This document shows positions 8,102-15,667 of a stretch of DNA of 20,563 bases, one piece after another. This DNA comes from Pseudomonadota bacterium (GTDB taxonomy: Bacteria > Pseudomonadota > Gammaproteobacteria > Xanthomonadales > Rhodanobacteraceae): the NCBI GenBank assembly GCA_021777635.1, contig JAJYDI010000012.1, positions 1 through 20,563 on the forward strand, written 5' to 3'. Position 1 is the first letter of the stretch; the number at the start of each line of letters is the position of its first letter. The position numbers were made by a program, and so were the translations under genes. Below the pieces are notes generated by a model. That model saw only the letters and a list, made by a program, of their open reading frames with translations. It searched no databases and was not told where the DNA came from.

Positions 8102-8746
8102 ATGACTGAGACCCCCACGGCCGGCCTGCCGCGCCTCAACGAGCCCGCCCCCGACTTCAGCGCCAAGACCACCCACGGCGAGAAGAAGCTCTCGGACTAC
8201 CGTGGCCAGTGGCTGGTGCTGTTTTCGCACCCGGCCGACTTCACCCCGGTCTGTACCACCGAGTTCATCGCCTTTGCCAAGGCGTATCCGGCCTTCCGCA
8301 AGCTGGGAACCGAGCTGCTGGGCCTGTCGATCGATAGCAACTACGCGCACATCGCCTGGGCGCGCGCGATCAAGGACAAGTTCGGCATCGAGATCCCGTT
8401 CCCGATCATCGAGGACCTGTCGATGCGCGTGGCCCACGCCTACGGCATGATCCAGCCTGGCGCCTCCGACACCTCGGCAGTGCGCGCCACCTTCATCATC
8501 GACGACAAGGGCGTGCTGCGGGCGATGGTCTACTACCCGATGAGCAATGGCCGCTCGATTCCCGAGTTCCTGCGTCTGGTCGCCGCGCTGCAGACCTCCG
8601 ACAAGCATGGCGTGGCCACGCCCGAGGGCTGGCAGCCGGGCGACAGGGTGATCGTTCCGCCGCCGCAGACGACCGCCGCTGCCGAGCAGCGGATGCACGA
8701 AGGTTACGAGTGCGCGGACTGGTTTTTCTGCACCAAGACGCTCTGA
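8102..8746 (+). CDS. Prx6-type peroxiredoxin
   Basis: Thiol peroxidase that reduces hydrogen peroxide and organic hydroperoxides. The 214-residue protein has the peroxidatic motif HPADFTPVCTTE with Thr48 and Cys51, then FPIIEDLSMRVAHAYGM and RATFIIDDKGVLRAMVYYP, and the long C-terminal extension of the Prx6 subfamily (GVATPEGWQPGDRVIVPPP). The tail ends YECADWFFCTKTL, giving two further cysteines (204 and 210), as in archaeal and bacterial Prx6 enzymes where the tail may supply a resolving cysteine. AGGAG at 8091-8095 lies 6 nt before the ATG. It is a single-gene unit with its own promoter and palindromic operator, facing a convergent gene downstream. Confidence 0.95.
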   Translation: MTETPTAGLPRLNEPAPDFSAKTTHGEKKLSDYRGQWLVLFSHPADFTPVCTTEFIAFAKAYPAFRKLGTELLGLSIDSNYAHIAWARAIKDKFGIEIPFPIIEDLSMRVAHAYGMIQPGASDTSAVRATFIIDDKGVLRAMVYYPMSNGRSIPEFLRLVAALQTSDKHGVATPEGWQPGDRVIVPPPQTTAAAEQRMHEGYECADWFFCTKTL

Positions 8747-8773
8747 TCCGGAGTTTGCCGCGGATCGTGATTC

Positions 8774-8802
8774 CGGGACCGGGCCCCGGCATCGCGGTCC
8801 CG
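8774..8802. terminator. GC-rich hairpin between convergent genes
   Basis: CGGGACCG (8774-8781) pairs exactly with CGGTCCCG (8795-8802) across a 13-nt loop, about 28 bp past the peroxiredoxin stop and before the end of the opposing GGDEF gene. There is no T-run on either side, so classic intrinsic termination is uncertain. A Rho-dependent or bidirectional stop is possible. Confidence 0.4.
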
Positions 8803-8875
8803 CGGCAGGCATGCCGCCGTTTCGGCCGGATGGCAGTGACCCCCGCGTTGCCGATTGCGGCAGCCCGGGTTGCCG

Positions 8876-10711
8876 TCAGGTCGCCGGCGCCGCCTCGACC
8901 ACGGTATTGCGGCCGCGCGCCTTGGCCGCATAGAGGGCGCGATCGGCGCGCCGGATCCAGGCGTCGGCATCCTCGCCGAGGGTGTCCAGCACGGCGACGC
9001 CGACGCTCAGCGTGATGGTCAGATCGGGCGCATCGGCGGTCGGCACCCGCAGTCCGGCGACCGCGGCGCGCAGGCGCTCGCCCAGGGTCAGTGCAGATGA
9101 CGGATCGCGTCCGCTGCACAGCACGCCGAACTCCTCGCCGCCGATGCGCGCCAGCTGGCCGGCTCCGGCCAGCGTCTCCTCCAGGCAACGGGCGACGCTG
9201 ACCAGCACGATGTCGCCCAGTGGATGGCCGCCACGATCGTTGATCTGCTTGAAGTGGTCGAGGTCGAGCAGCAGCAGGGCATGCGGTGGCTCGCCGACCT
9301 GCCCGCTGACCAGTGCCTGCAGCCGGCTGAAGAAGGCGCGGCGGTTTTCCAGTCCGGTCAGCGGATCGCGCAGTGCCTGCTCGCGGTACTGCGCGCCATG
9401 CTGGCGCTGGCCGCGCAGCAGCAGGAACAGAGTCAGCGCGATCAGCCCGGCGCCGACCGCCAGCAGGCTGGCAAAAGCGAACTTCAGCTGCTGGCGCGCC
9501 AGTTGGGCCTGGTGCTTGGCCGCGTCCGCCTGCGCGGTCACCAGCTCGAGCGCTTTGATGCGATTGGCGCGTTCGAGCTCGCCGATGCGCAGTTCCTTTT
9601 CGCGCGTGGCGAAGCGTGCCTCGAGCGCGGCGACATCGGCGCCGGTATCCATCGTGGCCTGCTGGCTCGATATTTCATTTGCCTCGGCGCGCGCGGCATG
9701 CAGGGCCTGCTTGAGCCGACCGGCGGCCTCGGCGATGCGGCTTTCGGTGTCGAGCAGATCCGGCAGCAGTCCGGCCAGGTGATGTTGGCGCGCGGCGGCG
9801 ACATCGGCGCTGATGTCGGCGAGCGCGGCCGCATGCTGGCCCAGCGCCGACTCGGCGCGGGCGATGTTGGCGCGGGCCAGGATCACATGACTGACACGTC
9901 CGGCATGTTCCGCCTCGGCCAGCGAGCGGCGCGAGAGGCGGATCGCCGCCGCGGCCTTGCCCTGTTCGAGGTCCAGGCGCGCCAGATTGTCATCGATGAT
10001 TCCGGCTCGCGGCGCGTCCTGCGCCGCGTGGTAACGCTGGCGCGCATCCTCCAGCAGGGCAATGCTGGCCTGGATCTGGCCGAGGTTGTAGAGCACCTCG
10101 GCCTTGAGATTCTCCGCGCCGGCGATGCGCTCGGAATCGTGCAGATCGCTGTAGGCGTCAAGCGCGTGGTCGCACTGGGCTTGCGCGCGGTGATAGTCGC
10201 CGGCCTCGGAGTAGGCGTTGCATAGTTGATAGGCGACCAGGCCGCGCGTGGCCGGATCGCTGCGATCCTGCAGCAGCGCGGCGGCGCGCAGCGCATCGCC
10301 GAGCCCGGCGTCGGTCTTGCCGCGGTCGAGCAGCAGCCACGCGCGCAGAAAACCGGCATAGGCCCTTGCCAGGTCGTCATGGCGCACCTCGGCCAGGCTG
10401 CCAAGACGCAGGTTGACCTCGGCCAGGGCGGCATCGTCGGCCTTCAGCAGCGCCGCGCGGCCCATCAGCCACAGCAGCTCGCGTTCCTGGCCGGGATGTT
10501 GTGCCAGCCCATTGCTGTCGAGCAGCTTCCGGCCCTGGGCAAGCGCCTGCGCCGGGTTGGCGACCACCTCGCGACGGAACAAGGCGCGGTCGAATGCTGT
10601 GGCGGCATGGGTCGTGCCCACGGCAGCCAGACCGATAGCGAAGACCAGCGTGGATCGGAGCACGCGCACAACCCCATGACCGCGCAGCGGATGAGACACC
10701 GCAGCCGACAT
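8876..10711 (-). CDS. TPR-domain, membrane-anchored diguanylate cyclase (GGDEF)
   Basis: Predicted to make cyclic di-GMP from two GTP. From the ATG at 10711 the product is 611 residues: an N-terminal signal or anchor (about 16-36, cleavage near THA-AT), an alanine-rich helical region with tetratricopeptide-like repeats from about 40 to 340, a coiled stretch (about 345-405), one membrane helix (about 411-432), then GGDEF from 446. The GGDEF part has DPLTGLENRRAF, LLLDLDHFKQINDRGGHPLGD and the active-site variant GGEEF (524-528), which is catalytically competent in known enzymes. The RxxD inhibitory site normally just upstream is absent. The topology puts the TPR region in the periplasm as a sensor. 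An in-frame TTG at 10744 is a less likely start. Confidence 0.9.
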   Translation of the reverse strand: MSAAVSHPLRGHGVVRVLRSTLVFAIGLAAVGTTHAATAFDRALFRREVVANPAQALAQGRKLLDSNGLAQHPGQERELLWLMGRAALLKADDAALAEVNLRLGSLAEVRHDDLARAYAGFLRAWLLLDRGKTDAGLGDALRAAALLQDRSDPATRGLVAYQLCNAYSEAGDYHRAQAQCDHALDAYSDLHDSERIAGAENLKAEVLYNLGQIQASIALLEDARQRYHAAQDAPRAGIIDDNLARLDLEQGKAAAAIRLSRRSLAEAEHAGRVSHVILARANIARAESALGQHAAALADISADVAAARQHHLAGLLPDLLDTESRIAEAAGRLKQALHAARAEANEISSQQATMDTGADVAALEARFATREKELRIGELERANRIKALELVTAQADAAKHQAQLARQQLKFAFASLLAVGAGLIALTLFLLLRGQRQHGAQYREQALRDPLTGLENRRAFFSRLQALVSGQVGEPPHALLLLDLDHFKQINDRGGHPLGDIVLVSVARCLEETLAGAGQLARIGGEEFGVLCSGRDPSSALTLGERLRAAVAGLRVPTADAPDLTITLSVGVAVLDTLGEDADAWIRRADRALYAAKARGRNTVVEAAPAT

Positions 10712-11021
10712 CCGACGCCGGATGGCATGCCCGATGGCCGACAACGCCGGTGCGTGCAGTCAGCGAGCACGGGCCGGTCCGCGTAGTGTGCAGGAAACAG
10801 CGACCGAAACCGATCCGCGGAGAGTCGGGGGCACCATTGTTTGCAGCCGTCATGCCGGGGCGGGGCGGGGGCCGGCACGTGACCCGGTCGTCGCAACCCT
10901 CGGTGCCGTCGCGATAACCCGGGCCGCAGCGGGGTTTTTACCACCCGCTCTATCCGCTCCGCGGACCGCCGGGGTGGTCTTGCGCGCAGACCTGCCCGGC
11001 GTGCTCGCTTACACTGGGCAT
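10712..11021. other. divergent intergenic region between the GGDEF gene and dusB
   Basis: About 310 bp without a credible gene; short open frames here look non-coding. It must hold both divergent promoters. Visible elements are an inverted repeat AGCGGG (10928-10933) / CCCGCT (10944-10949) with a 10-nt spacer containing TTTTT, and the dusB -10-like box near the right edge. I see no clear promoter for the GGDEF gene. Confidence 0.5.
11010..11015 (+). promoter_or_regulatory. candidate -10 element of dusB (leaderless start?)
   Basis: TACACT ends 6 nt before the dusB ATG, so transcription would begin at or next to the start codon. No Shine-Dalgarno sequence is present before the ATG, in keeping with a leaderless transcript. 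No good -35 box is seen. Confidence 0.35.
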
Positions 11022-12017
11022 ATGCTGATCGGCCCTTACCGCATCGATCCGCCGGTCGTTCTGGCTCCGATGGCCGGTGTCACCGACAAGCCTTTTCGTC
11101 AGCTGTGCAAGCGGCTGGGCGCAGGATTGGCCGTGTCGGAGATGACCAGCGCCGACGCGCGCCTGTGGGGCACGGCCAAGTCGCTCCGGCGCATGGACCA
11201 TGTCGGGGAGCCCGAGCCGGTGAGCGTGCAGATCGCCGGTCACGATCCGGCGCTGCTGGCCGCCGCGGCGCGCTACAACGTCGAGCATGGCGCCGATCTC
11301 ATCGACATCAATATGGGCTGTCCGGCGAAGAAGGTGTGCAACGTCTGGGCCGGTTCGGCGCTGCTGCAGGACGAGCCGCTGGTGGCGCGCATCCTCGCGA
11401 CCGTGGTCGCGGCGGTGCCGGTGCCGGTGACGCTGAAGATCCGCACCGGCTGGGACCGCGAACATCGCAATGCCGTGCGCATCGCACGCATCGCCGAGGA
11501 TGCCGGCATCGCCGCGCTGGCCGTGCACGGACGCACTCGCGCCGACCGCTACGAGGGCGAGGCCGAATACGCCACGATCGCTGCAGTCAAGGCCACGGTT
11601 CGCATTCCGGTCATCGCCAACGGCGACATCGACTCGCCGGAGAAGGCGCGCGCGGTACTTGCCGTCACCGGCGCGGACGCGGTGATGATCGGCCGTGCCG
11701 CGCAGGGGCGGCCGTGGATCTTGCGCCAGATCGCGCACTTCCTCGCCATCGGTACGCGGTTGCCCGAGCCTTCACCGCGCGAGATCCGCGACATCCTGCT
11801 TGGCCACCTCGAGGCGCTGTACGCATTCCATGGCGAGCAGCAGGGCTTGCGCATTGCCCGCAAGCATCTCGGCTGGTACGCGCGGGACCGCGCGGAAAAC
11901 GCTGCCTTTCGCGCGGTCGTCAACGTCGCCGTGAGCGGGCAGGAGCAGTGGCGCCTGACTCGCGACTATTTCGACGCGCTGGCGGCCGGGGTGGCGCACG
12001 CGCGGTCCGCCGCCTGA
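11022..12017 (+). CDS. dusB: tRNA-dihydrouridine synthase DusB
   Basis: FMN- and NADPH-dependent reductase that converts specific uridines in the tRNA D-loop to dihydrouridine. The 331-residue product is of standard length. It shows [20 protein letters not shown] at the FMN site, [29 protein letters not shown] with the catalytic Cys100, [39 protein letters not shown] and [15 protein letters not shown]. These assign it to the DusB subgroup rather than DusA or DusC. The start at 11022 ([11 protein letters not shown]) fits the family; upstream in-frame codons are not conserved-looking. In many gammaproteobacteria fis follows dusB, but here metK follows after 100 bp and no fis is present. Confidence 0.95.
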   Translation: MLIGPYRIDPPVVLAPMAGVTDKPFRQLCKRLGAGLAVSEMTSADARLWGTAKSLRRMDHVGEPEPVSVQIAGHDPALLAAAARYNVEHGADLIDINMGCPAKKVCNVWAGSALLQDEPLVARILATVVAAVPVPVTLKIRTGWDREHRNAVRIARIAEDAGIAALAVHGRTRADRYEGEAEYATIAAVKATVRIPVIANGDIDSPEKARAVLAVTGADAVMIGRAAQGRPWILRQIAHFLAIGTRLPEPSPREIRDILLGHLEALYAFHGEQQGLRIARKHLGWYARDRAENAAFRAVVNVAVSGQEQWRLTRDYFDALAAGVAHARSAA

Positions 12018-12061
12018 ACGGTGCGCCACGCGACCACCCTGCAGCCTCGAAATGCGCGGTG

Positions 12062-12067
12062 TATCAT
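12062..12067 (+). promoter_or_regulatory. candidate -10 element of metK
   Basis: TATCAT in gtgTATCATgcgcg lies 50 nt before the metK ATG, in the 100-bp gap after dusB. The context matches the boxes before lpoA and ilvE. No -35 box is obvious, and no SAM riboswitch can be recognised in this short gap. Confidence 0.4.
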
Positions 12068-12117
12068 GCGCGCCTCCAATTCATCCCTTCATCCGCATCG
12101 AAGGATATAACCCGCCC

Positions 12118-13332
12118 ATGAGCAGCTACCTCTTCACCTCCGAATCGGTGTCCGAAGGTCACCCGGACAAGGTCGCCGACCAGATCTCCGACGCCGTCCT
12201 CGACGCCATCCTGGCGCAGGACAAGCGCGCGCGCGTGGCCTGCGAGACGATGGTCAAGACCGGCGTGGCGATCGTCGCCGGCGAGGTGACCACCAGCGCC
12301 TGGGTGGACCTGGAATCGCTGACGCGCAAGGTGATCGTCGATATCGGCTACGACTCCAGCGATGTCGGTTTCGATGGCGCCACCTGCGGCATCCTCAATC
12401 TGATCGGCAAGCAGTCGCCCGACATCAACCAGGGCGTCGATCGCAAGAAGCCGGAAGAGCAGGGTGCGGGCGACCAGGGCCTGATGTTCGGCTACGCCTG
12501 CAACGAGACCAAGGAGCTGATGCCGGCGGCGATCTACTACGCGCACCGCCTGGTCGAACAGCAGGCCAGGGTGCGCAAGGCGAAGAAGTCGCCGCTGCCG
12601 TGGCTGCGCCCGGATGCCAAGAGCCAGGTCACGCTGCGTTACGAAAACGAGAAGGCCGTGGGCATCGACGCGGTCGTGCTCTCGACCCAGCACGATCCGT
12701 CGGTCAGGCACAAGGATCTGGTCGAGGCGGTACGCGAGCACATCCTCAAACCGGTGCTGCCCAAGGTCTGGCTGGACGAGGTTCCGGCCAGGCGTATCCA
12801 TGTCAATCCGACCGGCAAGTTCGTGATCGGCGGACCGGTAGGCGACTGCGGCCTGACCGGCCGCAAGATCATCGTCGACAGCTACGGCGGCTGGGCGCGC
12901 CACGGTGGCGGCGCGTTCTCCGGCAAGGACCCGTCCAAGGTCGATCGCTCGGCGGCCTATGCCGCGCGCTACGTCGCCAAGAATCTCGTTGCCGCCGGCA
13001 TTGCCGAGCGCTGCGAGATCCAGGTCAGCTATGCCATCGGTGTCGCCCACCCGACATCGATCTCGGTGACCACCTTCGGCACCGGCAAGATCAGCGATGA
13101 AAAGATCGAGAAGCTGATCCGCAAGCACTTCGACCTGCGTCCCTACGGCATCATCCGGATGCTCGATCTCGTGCATCCGATGTACCAGGCCACCGCGTCC
13201 TACGGCCACTTCGGCCGCGCACCCTACGAGGTCAAGCTCGCCAACGGCGAGACCTATACCGCGTTCTCCTGGGAGAAGACCGATCGCGCCGACGCGCTGC
13301 GCGCGGACGCCGGCCTCACGCGACGCAAGTAA
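12118..13332 (+). CDS. metK: S-adenosylmethionine synthetase
   Basis: Makes S-adenosylmethionine from methionine and ATP, releasing phosphate and pyrophosphate, in the cytoplasm. The 404-residue protein has [20 protein letters not shown] (residues 6-25, ATP and metal site), [12 protein letters not shown] (116-127, signature 1), [22 protein letters not shown] and [16 protein letters not shown] (263-278, signature 2, phosphate loop). The start is fixed by family alignment ([11 protein letters not shown]) with AAGGA about 12 nt upstream, a rather wide spacing. It is the first gene of the methyl-cycle cluster metK-ahcY-trpF-like-metF. The SAH riboswitch downstream separates its control from that of ahcY. 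Confidence 0.98.
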   Translation: MSSYLFTSESVSEGHPDKVADQISDAVLDAILAQDKRARVACETMVKTGVAIVAGEVTTSAWVDLESLTRKVIVDIGYDSSDVGFDGATCGILNLIGKQSPDINQGVDRKKPEEQGAGDQGLMFGYACNETKELMPAAIYYAHRLVEQQARVRKAKKSPLPWLRPDAKSQVTLRYENEKAVGIDAVVLSTQHDPSVRHKDLVEAVREHILKPVLPKVWLDEVPARRIHVNPTGKFVIGGPVGDCGLTGRKIIVDSYGGWARHGGGAFSGKDPSKVDRSAAYAARYVAKNLVAAGIAERCEIQVSYAIGVAHPTSISVTTFGTGKISDEKIEKLIRKHFDLRPYGIIRMLDLVHPMYQATASYGHFGRAPYEVKLANGETYTAFSWEKTDRADALRADAGLTRRK

Positions 13333-13340
13333 CGCTGCAC

Positions 13341-13366
13341 GCGGCAGCCGCGCTTGCGTCTGCCGC
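13341..13366 (+). terminator. hairpin after metK, ahead of the SAH riboswitch
   Basis: GCGGCAG (13341-13347) pairs exactly with CTGCCGC (13360-13366) over a 12-nt loop, 8 nt past the metK stop. It has no U-tract. It could stabilise the metK mRNA 3' end, terminate weakly, or insulate the riboswitch. Confidence 0.35.
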
Positions 13367-13373
13367 ACCGCGC

Positions 13374-13446
13374 CCGCCGAGGGGCGCTGCGACTCCGTGC
13401 AAGCCGGAGCCAGGCTCGGCGGACGCCCGACTGCAACGGCGCCCGG
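13374..13446 (+). ncRNA. S-adenosylhomocysteine (SAH) riboswitch
   Basis: Lies 67 nt before ahcY and closely matches the SAH-riboswitch consensus as I remember it. CCGCCGAG (13374-13381) pairs with CTCGGCGG (13415-13422). An inner stem is CTCCG (13393-13397) with CGGAG (13405-13409). The near-invariant core GGGGCGCTGCGAC (13381-13393) is present, as is the 3' segment TGCAACGGCGCCC. GGGCGC (13382-13387) can pair with GCGCCC (13439-13444), giving the distal pairing of this class. SAH riboswitches turn expression on when SAH accumulates, so ahcY, and probably the genes behind it, would rise when SAH needs removing. The aptamer placement between metK and ahcY fits that role. Confidence 0.92.
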
Positions 13447-13450
13447 TTGA

Positions 13451-13493
13451 GGCGAGTTCCTCGCCGCCGTCCGCCCCCCGGGGCGGGCGCCCC
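13451..13493 (+). promoter_or_regulatory. probable expression platform of the SAH riboswitch (two hairpins)
   Basis: Between the aptamer and the ahcY ribosome site are two tight hairpins: GGCGAG (13451-13456) / CTCGCC (13460-13465) with a 3-nt loop, and GGGGC (13480-13484) / GCCCC (13489-13493) with a 4-nt loop. The second lies just upstream of GGAG (13502-13505) and has no long U-run, so control by ribosome-site access is more likely than by termination. This is inference from pairing only. Confidence 0.4.
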
Positions 13494-13512
13494 ATTTCAC
13501 CGGAGACCCGCC

Positions 13513-14946
13513 ATGCATGCCGTCAAGACAACACCCTCCAGTGGTCAGGACTTCAAGGTCGCCGACCTTTCCCTGGCCGATTTCGGGCGCAAGGAAATCG
13601 ACATCGCCGAACAGGAAATGCCCGGGCTGATGGCGATTCGCAAGAAATACGCCGCCGCGCGACCGCTGAAGAGCGTGCGCGTGACCGGCAGCCTGCACAT
13701 GACGATCCAGACCGCGGTGCTGATCGAGACGCTGAAGGATCTCGGCGCCGAGGTGCGCTGGGCGAGCTGCAACATCTTCAGCACCCAGGACCATGCCGCC
13801 GCGGCGATCGCCGCCAGCGGCACGCCGGTGTTCGCCTGGAAGGGCGAGACGCTGGAGGAATACTGGGATTGCACGCTCGATGCGCTGAGCTTTGCCGGCG
13901 GCACGCAGGGCCCGCAGCTGGTGGTGGATGACGGGGGCGACGTGACCCTGCTGATCCACAAGGGCTACGAGCTGGAAAACGGCAGCGATTGGGTCAACAC
14001 GCCGTCGGGCAGCCACGAGGAGCAGGTGATCAAGAACCTGCTCAAGCGCGTCGCCGCCGAGCGCCCGGGCTACTGGCACGCCGTGGTCAAGGACTGGAAG
14101 GGCGTCTCGGAAGAGACCACCACCGGCGTGCATCGTCTGTACCAGCTGGCCGAGGCCGGCTCGCTGCTGGTGCCGGCGATCAATGTCAACGACTCGGTGA
14201 CCAAGAGCAAGTTCGACAACCTCTACGGCTGCCGCGAGTCGCTGGCCGACGGCCTCAAGCGCGCGATGGACGTGATGCTGGCCGGCAAGGTCGCCGTGGT
14301 CTGCGGTTACGGCGATGTCGGCAAGGGCTGCGCGCACTCGTTGCGTGCTTACGGCTCGCGCGTGGTGGTCACCGAAATCGATCCGATCAACGCGCTGCAG
14401 GCGGCGATGGAGGGCTTTGAGGTCAACACCGTCGAGAGCACGCTGGGCCGCGGCGACATCTACGTCACCACCACCGGCAACAAGGACGTGCTGACGCTGG
14501 AGCACCTGCAGGCGATGAAGGATCAGGCGATCGTCTGCAACATCGGCCACTTCGACAACGAGATCCAGGTCGACCGGCTCAACAACTCGGGTGCCACCCG
14601 GCTCAACATCAAGCCGCAGGTGGACAAGTACACGTTCGCCAAGGGCAACTCGATCTTCCTGCTGGCCGAGGGCCGCCTGGTCAATCTGGGCTGCGCGACC
14701 GGCCATCCCAGCTTCGTGATGTCGAACTCGTTCTCCAACCAGACGCTGGCGCAGATCGACCTGTGGGCGAACAGGGATCGCTATGAAGCGAAGGTCTACA
14801 TCCTGCCCAAGAAACTGGACGAGGAAGTCGCGCGCCTGCACCTGGAGAAGATCGGCGTCAAGCTGACCACGCTCAGCGCCGCGCAGGCCGCCTATCTCGG
14901 CGTGCCGATCGAAGGGCCGTACAAGCCCGGGCATTACCGGTATTGA
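13513..14946 (+). CDS. ahcY: adenosylhomocysteinase (S-adenosylhomocysteine hydrolase)
   Basis: NAD-dependent enzyme that splits S-adenosylhomocysteine into homocysteine and adenosine, relieving product inhibition of methyltransferases. The 477-residue product shows the N-terminal [34 protein letters not shown], the [14 protein letters not shown] motif, [15 protein letters not shown], the NAD-binding GYGDVGKG (265-272), NIGHFDNEI and the C-terminal [19 protein letters not shown], ending PGHYRY with the Lys/Tyr tail that contacts NAD across subunits. The ATG at 13513 has GGAG 7 nt upstream. Expression is predicted to be controlled by the SAH riboswitch in its leader. The next gene begins 49 nt later. 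Confidence 0.98.
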   Translation: MHAVKTTPSSGQDFKVADLSLADFGRKEIDIAEQEMPGLMAIRKKYAAARPLKSVRVTGSLHMTIQTAVLIETLKDLGAEVRWASCNIFSTQDHAAAAIAASGTPVFAWKGETLEEYWDCTLDALSFAGGTQGPQLVVDDGGDVTLLIHKGYELENGSDWVNTPSGSHEEQVIKNLLKRVAAERPGYWHAVVKDWKGVSEETTTGVHRLYQLAEAGSLLVPAINVNDSVTKSKFDNLYGCRESLADGLKRAMDVMLAGKVAVVCGYGDVGKGCAHSLRAYGSRVVVTEIDPINALQAAMEGFEVNTVESTLGRGDIYVTTTGNKDVLTLEHLQAMKDQAIVCNIGHFDNEIQVDRLNNSGATRLNIKPQVDKYTFAKGNSIFLLAEGRLVNLGCATGHPSFVMSNSFSNQTLAQIDLWANRDRYEAKVYILPKKLDEEVARLHLEKIGVKLTTLSAAQAAYLGVPIEGPYKPGHYRY

Positions 14947-14995
14947 GGCCATGGCGAGCGCAGCGATGCGCCCGCATCCGCATGCGAGGTGCTCG

Positions 14996-15667
14996 ATGCA
15001 GCCGTTGCCGCGCGTGAAAGTCTGCTGCATCCGCGACCGCGACGAAGCACGGATCGCCGTTCGCCATGGCGTCTCCGCGCTGGGACTGGTCTCGGCAATG
15101 CCCAGCGGCCCGGGCGTGCTCGACGAAGATGCCATCGCGGCTATCGCCGCGGACGTGCCACCCGGCGTGGCGACGTTTCTGCTGACCGCGCTGCGCGACG
15201 CCGAAGCGATCATCGATCAGCAGCGGCGCTGTGGCTGTAACACGGTGCAGATGGTCGATGCGGTGCCGGTCGCCGCCTACCCGATTCTGCGCAGGGCGCT
15301 GCCCGGCATCGCGCTGGTCCAGGTCATCCATGTACGCACCGAGGAAGAGATCGTCCAAGCGCATGCCGCAGCCGCGTATGTGGATGCACTGCTGCTCGAT
15401 TCGGGCGATCCCTCGCTGCCGGTCCGGGAGCTGGGCGGCACCGGCCGCGTGCACGACTGGAGCCTGAGCCGGCGCATCGCGGGCACCTGTGCCAGGCCGG
15501 TCTTTCTCGCAGGCGGCCTGCACGCGGGCAACGTGTCCTCCGCGATCGCCGCGGTGCGCCCGTTCGGGCTTGACCTCTGCACCGGCGTACGCACCGATGG
15601 TCGCCTGGACGAATACAAGCTGACTGCATTTCTCGCTGCGGTGCGCACTTCGGGGAACGATCCATGA
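14996..15667 (+). CDS. divergent TrpF-like (phosphoribosylanthranilate isomerase family) protein
   Basis: A 223-residue TIM-barrel protein resembling TrpF, located between ahcY and metF instead of among trp genes. It starts RVKVCCIRDRDEA, keeping the catalytic-type Cys10 but with CC where TrpF has CG. The second-half motifs are well kept: DALLLDS with Asp135, GGTG (147-150), DW (154-155), PVFLAGGLHAGNV and LCTGVRTDGRLDEYKL, the phosphate-binding end. The substrate-side SPR loop and the Q-L-H-G strand of TrpF are replaced (LVSAMPSGPG, VQMVDAV). The ATG at 14996 is preferred because GAGG stands 6 nt before it; the ATG at 14951 has its GAGG too close. The stop overlaps the metF start in ATGA. 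Isomerase activity is doubtful; it may serve the methyl cycle. Confidence 0.8.
   Translation: MQPLPRVKVCCIRDRDEARIAVRHGVSALGLVSAMPSGPGVLDEDAIAAIAADVPPGVATFLLTALRDAEAIIDQQRRCGCNTVQMVDAVPVAAYPILRRALPGIALVQVIHVRTEEEIVQAHAAAAYVDALLLDSGDPSLPVRELGGTGRVHDWSLSRRIAGTCARPVFLAGGLHAGNVSSAIAAVRPFGLDLCTGVRTDGRLDEYKLTAFLAAVRTSGNDP

Noticed and set aside
9224..10225. Plus-strand open frame opposite the GGDEF gene
   Set aside because: Shadow of the TPR and membrane region; no signal or domain of its own.
12018..12117. Possible SAM riboswitch before metK
   Set aside because: The gap is only 100 bp and shows none of the conserved core of SAM-I, SAM-II or SAM-IV classes that I can recognise.
12018..12117. fis gene expected after dusB in many gammaproteobacteria
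   Set aside because: No open frame of suitable length; metK follows directly.
12064..15213. Very long minus-strand open frame (about 1049 codons) opposite metK and ahcY
   Set aside because: Its sequence is low-complexity and lacks any domain pattern. It exists because high-GC codon use in metK, ahcY and the next gene leaves few stops on the opposite strand.
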